Source: Anastatus disparis (Eukaryota; Arthropoda; Insecta; Hymenoptera; Eupelmidae). From it: 64,000 nucleotides of DNA. Position 1 is the first letter of the stretch. Each line of letters opens with the position of its first letter. The position numbers were made by a program, and so were the translations under genes. The stretch lies in assembly GCA_017163975.1 (NCBI GenBank), contig JAFFSR010000237.1:5704001-5768000 (forward strand). Direction: 5' to 3'. Shown here piece after piece: positions 48,309 to 60,005 of the stretch. A model generated the notes under the pieces. The model was not told where the DNA came from, did no database searches, and saw only the letters and a program-made list of their open reading frames with translations.

Positions 48309-49439
48309 GTTTCAACACAAGAGGATGAAAAGCTCGTTAATGCGAATCCCAATTTCTCTTACAGTGGTATAAGTCAGTCCTTGGACCAGTTTCTTGTACT
48401 GCAAGCCTAGAGATATAGAAGAGAGAAAGAATAAAAAAAAAGAAAGAGTCAGACTATTGTGTTCGATCCTCTAAGAGAGAGAGAATAAGAGAAAGAGAAT
48501 AGCCAAGCAAAAGCGCTTAGAATCAGAATAGGATTTTAAGCAGAAAACTTCTTTTCCATTCCACTTGTATATGTGTATAGCGCTCCAATTTCTGAGATTC
48601 ACCGCGTACGAGTTTCTTGACCTTTTTTTTTCTCTCTCTCTCTTATCTTTCTTTCATTTTACTCCGAGTCACTACTTATCCTTTAAGGATAGCACGAGAA
48701 AAGGGGAGTTTTAGTAATGACGCACGAGTGACCATTGAAAGCGAATAGTTTTTTTCTACCAGGATCCGAGAATATTTGCATCCCGTATTTTTGTTGTGAA
48801 AAGAAGGATGTACATGATGTTAAAGTACACGCTTTTTAATATACTAAAAGACCTCATTTAAGTGATTTCAATATAAAGATTTACATTGATCACAGTTAAT
48901 TGTTATATTTTTAAAGAATAAGTTTTTATGAATTAGGTTTTATAAGAATTTATAATACCTAATAAAAAAAAATAATACCGAAAATCCTACATAGGATTCC
49001 TTAGAAGATCCTGAAGAAGAATGTACAAAATAAGTTTTAAGTACTTTCTGATTTGATCATATTTTCATGTATGACGTTACTTTAGATAGAATTGACTACT
49101 TATGGTACGTTTCTAATTGACATCGAATGATGTATGTCAGAACTAATTATAATTCTCTTAATTAATATTGTAAGAGATGAGTTATTATTTTTTTTTAAGT
49201 TAATGTATGAACGTTGCTCTCAATACAATAACTTTTTAATATGATTATATCAGACTGAGTCTAAGCTGGGATCCTTTTAACAAATTACTTCAGGTCAGAA
49301 ACCTCTGATACACTATACCGGTAACTTAGACTATCGATGGACGGTCAGCCATTTCTGTGACCAACAATCCACCGACTATCAATGAGGTCGGATATTTAAG
49401 AATCGTGATATAGATGACACATAAACTACTTTTCTTTCG

Positions 49440-49536
49440 AAAAAAAAAAATCAGAGCTACCTAACCTGGATTCGAACCCATGCCCTCCAGTTTGAAACGC
49501 AATAAGAGCCTTATCCGGTACGCCACTGTAACTAAC
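49440..49536 (-). repeat. second class-II-tRNA-like unit followed by a T run
   Basis: On the minus strand an A-box-like TGGCGTACCGGATAAGG is followed by a B box (GGTTCGAATCC; 49468-49478 on the plus strand), and the unit ends in a run of 11 T (49440-49450), which would stop Pol III. The stems pair poorly when folded by hand, so a live tRNA gene is unlikely. The A-box region resembles that of the unit at 3999-4098, so the two may belong to one tRNA(Leu/Ser)-type SINE family or be independent tRNA relics. Confidence 0.45.
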
Positions 49537-49557
49537 AAGGGATTACCGTTTAACTTT

Positions 49558-49940
49558 AGCTTCTTTACTATTTGAAATGTATCCAAATAATGTTGCATTT
49601 ATTTCTTTCATTAGACGCTTAATAGGGTATTTATACAATGTTTGTAAATAAACAATTCATGTCATAAAAACCCTATTAAACGAAAGTAGTCAAGAAGCAC
49701 AAGTTATACTTATTGTAAAGACATGATAAAATTGACCAAGTGAAGCAATTAATAATACTCCACGTAGCGTTGAAAAGTTGAACTAAACTACCAATAATAC
49801 TTCCATCCTAAGTATCGTTGAACAACATACATTTTATCCCAAGTCGTTTTAAGGTTCATTGAATTTTGCTTCTAAAGCTCGGCTTTTTATAAATTTTGAT
49901 CCTAATCAAAATCTCATCAGATAGATTTTTTTATCATCAA
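49558..49940 (+). repeat. hairpin repeat family, partial copy 1
   Basis: The right half (49689-49940) aligns with the copies at 51260-51490 and 55410-55677, sharing ACAAGTTATACTTATTGTAA and TAATACTCCACGTAGCGTT. The left part differs but also folds: GCTTCTTTACT (49559-49569) pairs with AGTCAAGAAGC (49688-49698), and CGCTTAATAGGGT (49616-49628) pairs with ACCCTATTAAACG (49670-49682). It encodes no protein, and its type is unknown. Confidence 0.7.
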
Positions 49941-50765
49941 AACAAAATGCTGTTAAATATTTGAATACACGTAAACAATAATGTTAATATTTATATAAAA
50001 GAAAATGTAAAATTTTTTGATTATTTTATTAAAAGACATAAATTACGTAGCTCTATACATAGTAAAAGTTTCCCATCGCATCAACTCTTACAATATTAAC
50101 TAGGATAATTATAATTAGCTCTGGCATATATCATTCCATGTCAAACAGAATGTCTAGTTGACGATCTTGAAATTTTATTTTCTTCATTCTGTCCCATCGA
50201 CATCGCGACATTTTCACCTTCTGTATACATACATACATCTCGTTCTCTTGCACAGACGAATTTCCGATTCAGATGCACCTTACGAATTCATGACAATCGC
50301 TTCCGTTTCACATCTGCGGGTACGCGCTAAGAATACGCTATCAAGTGAATAACCTAGCCTTACATGCTTAATGTATCCCCCTTCCTTTATAACCTTCTCG
50401 TATATACGAATTTCGCGACCACGAGAGAAGTAATATTACATTCGCTGCTAACGTCAAGTCTCAATTAAAAATTTAGGAAAATTCGTGTTTTAACGAGATA
50501 ATTATAAAACTCTCATCCATCGATATATTTTTTTGGTTATATTTCTGATCATTTTTGATGAATTTATGCATTGAAGATGGTGTGAAATTCACACGATAAA
50601 TTATTAAACTTGACACCGCTAAAACTGCTGGCTTCATGGAATATTGAAGAACTTCAATATTCTATGCAATAAACTATTGTAATACGATAATGTCGATTAT
50701 ATTAAAATTCTATTATTGAATAGCACATAGGAGTTGGATTTTACTAAAGGCAAACGATTATTTAG
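49941..50765. other. AT-rich spacer with one complex block
   Basis: About 50100-50460 is more complex, with a 64-codon frame lacking any known motif. The rest is AT-rich, and nothing is recognised. Confidence 0.55.
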
Positions 50766-51538
50766 ATTTTGATCTGATTACAAAAATTTAAGATTTACAG
50801 GAATTTTAAAATAATAAAAATTATTTCAACAAGTGCTTTTATTTAATGGTATAACTTTTACAATAACCTTTGCTTTTTTTTTATTGGAATTAATTTTTAA
50901 CATAAGTACGAAAAATTTTTTATTATTTTAATTTTGATTTGAGTAAAATTAATACCATTTCAAAGAATCAAAAATTAGAAAATAATTTGAATGTTTTTTT
51001 TTTCAGAAAACATTTTCTACAATACATTTTCTTTACGAAAATGTATTGTAGAAAATGTATAACAAACTAAATAATAAAATTAAAAATCCTATTCTAAGAT
51101 TTATCAGTTCAAATACATACAATATCTAACTTGTCATTACAAAAAATAATGGAACTGATCGTTAATAAGTGTAACTTGTGCTTCTTAATTATTTGAAATA
51201 TATTCAACTCAGTGTTGTCGTCGGAGCATATAAAAGTGCTTTTGTCGTAAAACATTTAGTTGAATACATTTCAAATAATCAAGAAAGACAAGTTATACTT
51301 ATTGTAAAGACATGATGAAACCGACTAAGCGGAGCTAGTAATAATACTCCACGTAGCGTTGAAAAGTTGAATTAAACTACCAATAACACTTCCATCCTAA
51401 GAATCATTGAACAATATACATTTTATCCCAAGTCCTTTTGAGTTTATTAAATTTTGCCTCTAACGTTCAACTTTGTATGAATTTTGATCCAATTACAAAA
51501 ATTTAAGATTTACAGAAATTTTAAAATAATAAAAATAT
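50766..51538 (+). repeat. hairpin repeat family, copy 2, with flanking direct repeats
   Basis: The fullest copy. Its centre is a hairpin with 46-nt arms (51164-51209 and 51258-51303, 5 mismatches) and a 48-nt loop. About 57 bp at 50766-50823 is repeated directly at 51481-51538, 715 bp later, with about three differences (shared AAAAATTTAAGATTTACAG). So one end of the unit is also found at its start, as in a tandem array or an element with terminal direct repeats. A 22-bp palindrome lies inside its left half and is absent from copy 3. Confidence 0.7.
51010..51058. repeat. perfect 22-bp palindrome with 5-nt loop
   Basis: The arms at 51010-51031 and 51037-51058 are perfectly complementary, separated by TTTAC. 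The matching place in copy 3 of the surrounding repeat lacks it, so it arose or was inserted after the copies separated. DNA of this shape can extrude a cruciform, and RNA a hairpin. Confidence 0.9.
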
Positions 51539-54311
51539 TTATAAAATTATAAAGTATCTAAACGATTATTTATTTTTATCGCTCTTGTAATTTTTTCATC
51601 CAAGAATAATAAAACGAGAATTATTTTATCTTTATGTATATAAACAATCTAATTTACGAACTCATTAGAAAAGTAAAAGTAGAGTGAGAATTACATGTTG
51701 CGCAAGTGATACAGATCGTGCGCATTGCCATAATAATGAAAAAAATTTGTGTGCGTTAAAATATCTGTAAGAAGAAAGTGATTAAAACATCCGGCTAAAT
51801 GACAAGATTTCACCGTAGCTATCATAAATAAATATTTTTTAATATAACTAAATATATTCGTTCATAAGTTTCGGTAAATAAATTTTTCTGAAGATTCTAT
51901 TTACTCCAAAAAATATCTTTAAATGTCTGTCGTAAAAGCAATGTTTTTTTTTTCATTAAAATTACACAAATTCTCGCGCAATCATAAATTTTATTCTTAT
52001 TATATTAACTTTAAAACATAAGTTACATTATTATGTTATTTTTATAATTTTTTTTTATTTTGTTATTTTCAGCCTTAAGTTATTGTGATAAATAGAAATA
52101 GAAATTCAAAAAATACGTAGGTTATTTAAAAAGTTTCTTATATTAAACGTGACACATTTAAAAAATAAAACAATGATTTGTTAAATCATAAAATAAAATA
52201 TTTTTAATGTTTTTCCATTCTGTTTTCAGTGAACAATACTTTTTTCCCCCAGACAAATCCGTTGGCGTCGACGATGTCGCGTTTTACATACGTAAAGATT
52301 CATCCGTCGAGCAGGTTCGGGTGAAAATGAAAGAGAAACATCAGCATCCCAGGGATCAACATCATCGCCGACAGCTATGCGATCGCACTAAACATAGTCT
52401 GGCGTCCGATGCAAATCCGTTGAGTGCAACCTCATGCTGTCGTTTCTCTCCTCTCTCATTGCTCTCGTCAGTTTTCCCACACGTTTTACTCTCTCTCTCT
52501 CCGTGCGCTGCTTGCTATTCTCTCATCTACATTTCGTTCACATATAACCTAAGTCTATTTTTCTATGGTGCTCTTGGAAAGCAGTGATTTTTAAATTTTT
52601 AAATTCAAAAGCTAACAATGTTTTTAAGTTTTGTGTTCTGTCTATGAAATTATTATTTCAATTTGATTTATAAAATTTCTGTAAAAATTAAAGAAAATTG
52701 ATGCAGGACGCTTAAATAAATGCTATTTTTTATTAGTCTATGAACTCAAGCTTTAGAATTTTCTTTCAAAGGTAATTCTAGTGTTGTTTGCCGGTTAATC
52801 ATACGCACTGGAATAAAATTAAAAAAATATGATGTATCCATTAACGTTATACAAACTAATAACAATAATTTTAATGTATTCCTTATACTTATAAAAATGT
52901 AAACTTTTTAACTATAATCACAATCATCAAGTAAGAAATATATAATTATAATTAAGTTCTTCAATAAATGAATACGTGACGTTGATTTTAAACGATCGCT
53001 TTATTCTTTTATTTTCTCGAAAGTTTTTTACTACCAATAATTTTAATAATGTAAACGTGACTAAATTATTTCGACCGTTTCTTTTTTATAAAGCCCCCGA
53101 AAAAAATGGGATACAGTTATGAAATTTTCATTTCCTCAGGTTAAAAATTTTACGACTTTTTATATTTTCATGGCGGTTTTATTGTATTCATTTACAGCGA
53201 ATTTCATAACTATAAAAATTTTTCAAATAAAATGTTTGATAAGTTTATATTATTTTGAGTTTACTATATGAAAAATTTTCAAAAATGTTTATTTCTTTAT
53301 CAATGATTCCTTAAATATTTTTGTAGTTTTTGAAAAACTATTCCGCATTTTACTATATATTTATTCAAAGATTGATTAAGAATATCAAAGAACTTTAAAA
53401 AGCTTATAAAGAAGTAACTGAATATATTATTCACATTGATAGAAGTAAAACCTTTAAAAATTAAAAAATTTTAAAAGCGTTAGACTGTTAGTTTTAAATG
53501 TTTTTGGAATAATTATCTGATTAAATAAATATGTTGTTTTGGTTGTGTTTTTTAATATACAAGATCAGGAGAATTTTATTATAATTAAGTTTCTATAGAA
53601 AAATTATATAAGGAACATTTATAATTTTCGTTTAAAAAATATTTATCAAATTTTTTGTGAAACCTCTTCTCTTTTTATTGATCAAAATTTTATGGCAATA
53701 ATTAAGTCAATTCTTTTGTTGATAAAACAGAGGAATTATCCGAAAGAAAGTTAAAGTAATTAATGATATTATATTTATTAATTTAATTTCAATTACTTAA
53801 AATTAAACCAAATTATTGTTTAAATAATTTAATAAAAAGTTTCTTCGATTGAAATCATTCGAATCTAGAATTTAGAAATATTGCGACAATCAACGAAACT
53901 CATACAGCAAAATAGAAAAAAAACGTTTGTCTTAAAATGTTAAAAATACAGTACTCGAACTAGGCTATTCAAACTTTTTACGCGACGGAATATTCATAAG
54001 CAGCTTGTATTTCAATCAGAATTAAGAACACAAAAGTGATTTACTCAAGAATTCAAGTCCCCCTAATACAAATCCAAAGGTAGGCTTTTTTGCCTCATAA
54101 AAAAGAATCATAAAAACTGAGCTTTTCATGTAGTCATTGGATCTTGCAGCTGGGGAACAAAAAAGGAACTTGGATTTACTCTTTGCTTGAAATATTTTAC
54201 AGACTATTTATACATTATTCTTTTGATTGTATAGAATAGTTACTACAAAAATTTAACTAAAAGTATTTTTATAAAAAAATGTGTTCTTTAAATAAAAAAT
54301 TTAAACTTAAA
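51539..54311. other. AT-rich stretch with one coding-like island
   Basis: Nothing recognised except the block at 52230-52590 listed separately. The remainder is strongly AT-rich. Confidence 0.55.
52230..52587 (+). other. possible exon-like island, product not recognised
   Basis: Composition shifts abruptly from about 20% to near 50% G+C right after two acceptor-like sites (polypyrimidine-CAG ending at 52229 and 52252). A plus-strand frame stays open to a TGA at 52585-52587. Its first 70 residues are charged (DKSVGVDDVAFYIRKDSS, then H/R/K-rich), and its end is S/L-rich from CT tracts. I recognise no domain. It could be a small or 3' exon, or a conserved non-coding element with a chance frame. 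Confidence 0.25.
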
Positions 54312-54515
54312 AATTTTTAATGTTTTTCTTAACGTCTTTGTATTTATGCTATCATTGTGATGCTAATTAACGACGGAGATTATCAGTGTGTTTGTAAACA
54401 AAGCACATTTAACGTACAGTGGCGCTTATATAAATCGGCTGGCAAGAGCGAGAATCGAACTCGGGACCTCGAGATTACGAATCCAACGCTTTACCGACTC
54501 AGCCACTGACGATCT
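54312..54515 (-). mobile_element. tRNA-derived SINE, copy 6
   Basis: Reverse-oriented member. On its own strand the head is AGATCGTCAGTGGCTGAGTCGG (split here by eye), the loop position is TTCGTAA, the B box GTTCGATTC. The 3' hairpin arms CGTCGTT and AAAGACG carry one mismatch against the AACGACG form of copy 2, so it shares that copy's paired 5'-arm change. The tail on the plus strand is T-rich (54312-54330). Confidence 0.82.
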
Positions 54516-54991
54516 CAGGCAAATATATTCTTGTTTCCTACTAAAATTTAAATTTCCACTAAATATTTTATAATCGAAATTTCGTAAAAATGTTCTCTTA
54601 TAAAATAGTTAAAATATGCCGCTCTAAATATTGAAAATATTCCTTCATATGTTTCTTTGTTCTTAGCAAAATGAAAAATTAAATTTTGTTTATTCTCATA
54701 AATATTAGAAAAATTCATTTTTCCAAAAAGTAATATCAATTTTCCGCTTTAAATTTATGTATTATTTGAATTTCCATATGTTGGAATATTTAATATAAAT
54801 ATGAAGAAAAAAGATGTTCATAATACCAGACTAGAAAAAGCATATTTTATAATATGCACCAACTAAAATTTGCAAAGAAGTAAACAACTACATTTTATTT
54901 CTTATATATTTTGTAAGCTTAGCTTAACATATTATACATGTAGCTTAACATATTTAAAATGAAAATATTATAGTCTAAAATGTAAGAAAAA
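54516..54991. other. AT-rich spacer, nothing recognised
   Basis: Short AT-rich interval between a SINE and the next repeat copy, with no supported gene. Confidence 0.6.
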
Positions 54992-55677
54992 TTTATTTCA
55001 ACAGGTGCTTTTATTTAACAATATAACTTTACAATAACCTTTGTTATTTTTTTATTGGAATCAATTTTTAACATGAGCGCGAAAAATGTTTTATTATTTT
55101 ATATTTGATTCGAGTAAAATAAATATCATTTTAAAGATTCAAAAAACATCGTTTCTTTAAGAAAAAAGTATTCTAATAAATATATTATTCTTTTTAACAA
55201 ACTAAATAATGAAATTAAAAATCCTATTCTAAGATTTATCAGTTCAAATATATACAATATCTAACTTGTCAAATAATGGAACTGATTCTTAATAAGTGTA
55301 ATTTGTGTTTCTTGATTATTTGAAATGTATTCAACTTAGTGTTACTATCGAAGCATATAAACATGTTTTTCTGGTAAAACATTTTTATAAGCCTCAATAG
55401 CAACACTAAGTTGAATACATTTCAAATAATCAAGAAAGACAAGTTATACTTATTGTAAAGACATGACAAAATTCACCATGTGGAGCAAATAATAATACTC
55501 CACGTAGCGTTAAAAGCTTGAATTAAACTACCAATAACACTTCTATTCTTAGTACCGTTGAACAATGTACATTTTATTCCAAGTCGTTTTGAGTTTATTA
55601 AATTTTGTTTTTAATGTTCGTCTTTGTAGAAATTTTAATTTTAAATGATTCTAATAAAAATATCATCAAATAGATTT
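54992..55677 (+). repeat. hairpin repeat family, copy 3
   Basis: Aligns with copy 2 along most of its length, with small gaps. Its hairpin is longer: 64-nt arms (55291-55354 and 55391-55454) with 6 mismatches and a 36-nt loop. The stem therefore extends beyond that of copy 2 through TTAGTGTT. The conserved right half has TAATACTCCACGTAGCGTT. Non-coding. Confidence 0.7.
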
Positions 55678-55697
55678 ATATATATTATATTTTTTTA

Positions 55698-55808
55698 TTA
55701 CATTCTTTAACAAACTAAATAATAAAATTAAAAATCTTATTCTAAGATTTATCAGTTCAAACGTATACAATATCTAACTTTCTATAACAAAAAATAATGA
55801 AACTGATC
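55698..55808 (+). repeat. hairpin repeat family, left-half fragment
   Basis: About 110 bp matching 55187-55285 and 51055-51160 (shared AACAAACTAAATAAT and TTCTAAGATTTATCAGTTC). It starts about 20 bp after copy 3 ends, a head-to-tail arrangement like the one seen around copy 2. Confidence 0.7.
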
Positions 55809-57485
55809 TACACAGTTCTTCATAATATAAAAATATTATACACATGTGGCTAAAGGAAAATTATAAAAAAAGCAACGCATTTCTATATGCTCAAAAGTTG
55901 AGGGCAATTTCGTTTTTGATTGATTAGTTTCTTCGCGTCATATCTGATTGATTGATCGATTGTGCGAGCATGAAAAGCAGCTTCGGGACCCCCCCCTCCT
56001 CCAGCAATAAACTGGCAATCGTATAATCACGGTAAACTGTGTGTATACCTTTTGTGTTTTATGTATACGCTGTGTAGTCGCATGATTATAAAAATATGTA
56101 TAGCCACGTTCATTCGTTTTATACGTAACTTTTTATTTTCTTTATTAAGGTTTTTTCATGTTTTTCTTTAATTTTTTTTTGTTTATTGTTTTATAACTAT
56201 AAACGACTACATTTTCACATTAAATGTTTAAATTTGATTTTTTCATAATTAATGCCTGATATTTTTTATTTATTGTTTTAAAAAAAAATTTTTTTTTCAC
56301 CTTGTCTAATATTAATTTTTTTTACTACCTATTGTTACTAATAACTATCAAAAGTGTTTTTTCAATAATTTTTTAATTAAAATTTCTATTGAAAAATGAA
56401 AATTCTCAATTTTCACATACAATTTATCTACAATCAATCAAATCTTTAAATGTTTTTATCATACGTACAACATTGAAACTTCTAATTACTTCGTCGGAGC
56501 TTGCGTACACACACACACTATCAAGTGTCACGCGTCCATGTAACTTGTTATTACTTTCAAATTAAGGGGATAAACGATAAAATGCGTTAGCGCACACACG
56601 CACATCGATGCTCCAATCCCCTTTTTGGTATATACAACCCCTCCGTGTGTTATTTATCGATAATAGGACCCGCGTGTACAATACGATAGTCAATGTTGCT
56701 AAAGGTTAATAACTTTTCTTGGAATATCCGCCACTTAATATCCTTTATGTACGTTATACCTGCTTGCTAAACAACTGACTTTTAGTGCGGCCTGAGATTA
56801 CTTGTTCTTCATTTTACCCGAGCTTTTCGTTTAAGGATTAATCGAACTTTACGCTGTAAAATGAACGTAATGATTGGATTTATCAATGAGAGTTTGGTTA
56901 ATAGTAAATGTTTGGTCAATAATGTAGTTTGGAGATAATGTATTTTTAGTTATATTGAACTGTTTGATTTTTATTTTGTGTTTTAATAGCTGGTTTTTAA
57001 TTGATTTTAAATAGGAATGGGAAGTGAACTAATTTTTAAAGCTTTTTTTGGAATGAATATCCTTTATAAGCAAAATAAACATCTTTAAACTTTATTAGAT
57101 CTAATGATATAAAAAATGAAAATGTAAAAATATATTAATCAAGTGTTTGATAATTCATGAATAATACTTCTTTTAATAAATAAAAGAATTAAACTTTACT
57201 TATACAATGAATATCACAATGTTATTTTAAAGTGCTTCATTTATATCTTTTCTTTATTAAAACATATGATTGTTATTTGATGTAGTTTTTTGTTGGGATC
57301 ATTCTGCCCCGTAGCTCAAGTAAATTTCTTTCATGTGATTGTCATTTTTATTAATTTCAATGTTATAAATAATGCGTTGTACTTCAATATTCATTGATTG
57401 ATGTGGACAGACGCCAATGAAAATTAATTAAAAAGTTAGATATACAAAATTAATTTTATCATCTTATTAAAAATTATATTCAGTA
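55809..57485. other. AT-rich stretch with complex islands
   Basis: About 55900-56110 is complex, with TGATTGATTGATCGATTG and a C run at 55988-55996. About 56480-56870 is also complex, with several CG and ACAC motifs. No frame is supportable. Confidence 0.55.
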
Positions 57486-57489
57486 TTAA

Positions 57490-57638
57490 CCTTTAGAGGG
57501 CCGGAGTTTTGAAAAATTTGAAAATCGAATTTTTCTATAGGAATGTGGTCTAAGGTCCCTGAGTTAGAGCCAAACTAAGTTGCGATGTTGGTGAGTCAGA
57601 CCCCTTACGCCTAGAGGCGTATTCTGGCCCTCTAAAGG
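57490..57638. mobile_element. piggyBac-type MITE, 149 bp, with TTAA duplications
   Basis: The inverted ends CCTTTAGAGGGCCGGA (57490-57505) and TCTGGCCCTCTAAAGG (57623-57638) match at 15 of 16 positions and are flanked by TTAA on both sides (57486-57489, 57639-57642). TTAA targeting with CC...GG ends is the hallmark of the piggyBac superfamily. It is too short to encode a transposase, so it is a non-autonomous derivative. An internal perfect inverted repeat, ACGCCT-AG-AGGCGT, lies at 57607-57620. Confidence 0.85.
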
Positions 57639-57642
57639 TTAA

Positions 57643-59800
57643 AAATAAAAATATCGCTATTATTATTTTTTTCTAATTTTTAGAATATAAATTTTCCAAA
57701 TCAGTAAATAATTTTGCTTCAATATTTAATTTTATAATGAAATAATGTTTATCAACTGTTTTTGAAACAAAAATTGAACAAAATAACGTAAACAATGTTA
57801 GAATAGCACAATACAATAAGATAAAGTCGGAAATTTCATAAAAGACACGTAAAGCTTTGCTACCGTAAATGTTGGTCAAGCAGACGACCTTTATGGAACG
57901 CCTAAACTGATGTTATTTAACAGAAAACAGGAGACAGAAAGTTAGTTTAGTCCTTTAGAAGCCATGATTTTCGACGGATCCGAAATTAACCAACTTTAAT
58001 GGCAACATTTAAAACAAATGATAAAGCTTTTTGGCAGAAGGGGAGGGGTGTTTAGCTTTTTGAAACTTACCAAAATGTTAACTTGTTCATAATTTTCACA
58101 ATTTTCCCTAGGAAACTAGAACGGTAATGAACTATAAGCTTTGTATAACATTTTACCTTAGTTTGTATACGTGGATGACGTTATCGTGTATGTGAATTAT
58201 GTTTCCAAGTTAAGTTTATTTAATATGCGTTCATAGTATAATTAGAATCATACAAGATTAAACAAATAGATAAAATTCATGTTATTACAAATCTTAATTC
58301 AAAATTTTTTATTAAATTGTTTTCTGTACTTCTTATTCCTACTTCATCACAAAGATTATTTTTTTCTTTTGTTTCCTTCAAACATACACGATATTAATAT
58401 TTGATTAAATTTAATCGTATGGATCTATTTACACATGAAATCAATTATAATTTTATTTTCTTAAACAACGAATATAATAGCTTTAATTAATTAAAATTCC
58501 TCTTCATTGTACTTAAACATAAATTTGAGAAGCAAGTTAATTTTAGAGGATATCAAGATAATATCGATTAATCGTTACGCTTCCTACGTACAGTATGATA
58601 TTGAGCTAGTATATATACTCTGATAGAACTTTATGCATCAGAAATGGTATAATCGACGTATCGGAAACTGCTGGATAATAATATGGATTCTTAGTTATAT
58701 AATACTTTATGCAGGCAATAATAAATCAGTATCCAAGAATACGTTTATGCAGTAATTCTATTTGATCTTAGCCATTGTGATAAGAATTTTTATTATCTAT
58801 TTTATGTGCATTTATTTGATACTTTAAGATAATGTTTCAGGACAATTCAGTGCATTTTTTGCCAAAAAATGTTTCAAAATAAAATTATGAGAATAAGAAA
58901 AAAGAAAATTGCGTACGAGCTATCATTAGTACAACGTAGAAGAATTTTAATTGCAGACGCAAATGATACTATGAGAAGGTCTATTTATTACTAATACGAC
59001 ATGGTAAAATGTTCTAAGTGAGACAAATTTAAGTATTCTACAGTGTTCAAAAATTTAACTACACATTTTACAAAAATGATACTTCCACACAAAGTGTCGT
59101 GGAAGAAAAATTATTTAATCCTTTTTATAAATTAAATATATTCTAACTCTTACATTGGACCAGTGGTGCCGTTTTGCACCCATTACAAACCATAAAAGAG
59201 AATACTTGAGAATATTAAACAAAAAATATTTCAGCCTAGTATTAATATTACTAGTATTACAAGAATCTACCAGTTAATGTTTTTAATCAATATTCATTAG
59301 AAGCATTAACTGTTGGTAGATTCTAATAAAATTAATAATTTATAGTATACTAATTGATTTTTAAAACTCAAAGTTTGATCACTAAGATGTATTGTTTATT
59401 ATTGTTGTTATAAACAAAGCGCTTGAAAAAGGAACGAAAATGATGATAACTTACAGATTTAAATTCATACAAAATCATATATAAAATAAAATCCCAATTC
59501 ATCAACTAATTATTATTTTATTGATATTTAGCTTATTGAAATTCAAAAACTCATTTTTCTATAACTTTCAAGTTGGATGGCCATTATATAAAGTTCTTTA
59601 CATCCATTAAATATTTATCAAAATTTATTAAGCATGTTATATAAGGTATTGATAATAAACATAGCTGATGCCTTACATATAATTAAGAAGTAAACATTAT
59701 GAAATTAAAAAAAAGTAATTGCGCAAAATTGAAGTTGTTTTGCTGAAAGAAATAAGTTAAACTGTAGCATTTTATTAATTCAATATAATTGATTATCAAG
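57643..59800. other. AT-rich stretch, nothing recognised
   Basis: About 57830-58200 is more complex but has no supported frame. The remainder is AT-rich. Confidence 0.6.
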
Positions 59801-60005
59801 AGTCGGTCTGTGGCTCATTCGGTAGAGTGTTGGATTCATAATCTCGGGGTCCCGAGTTCGAATCTCGCTCTCGGCAGCCGATTGATGCAAGCACCACTGT
59901 ACGTTACATGTGCTTTCTTCACAAACACACTTACGAGCTCCGTCGCTGATTAGCATAGCAAAAATAGCGTAGCAAAAATATAGCGACGTTAAAAAAAAAA
60001 AAAAA
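59801..60005 (+). mobile_element. tRNA-derived SINE, copy 7
   Basis: Full-length member with A-box region TGTGGCTCATTCGGTAGAG, loop position TTCATAA, B box AGTTCGAATCTC, mid-body hairpin (AGCAC...TGTACGTTACA...GTGCT) and 3' hairpin CGTCGCT...AGCGACG. A small internal duplication (TAGCAAAAATAGCG then TAGCAAAAATA) lengthens the loop. The tail is a run of about 15 A. ATTAATTC occurs near both flanks (59773-59780 and 60005-60012), but the upstream one lies about 20 bases before the head, so it is not a secure duplication. Confidence 0.86.

Larger units (their letters stand above)
45081..49450. other. AT-rich stretch with complex islands
   Basis: No confident gene. A block at 45560-45960 holds the possible retroelement relic listed separately. 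Complex blocks also lie at about 47130-47440 and 48120-48800 (with a CT microsatellite) and 49250-49440. A 20-base A run at 47046-47065 could be a retroposed tail, but nothing recognisable precedes it. Confidence 0.5.
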
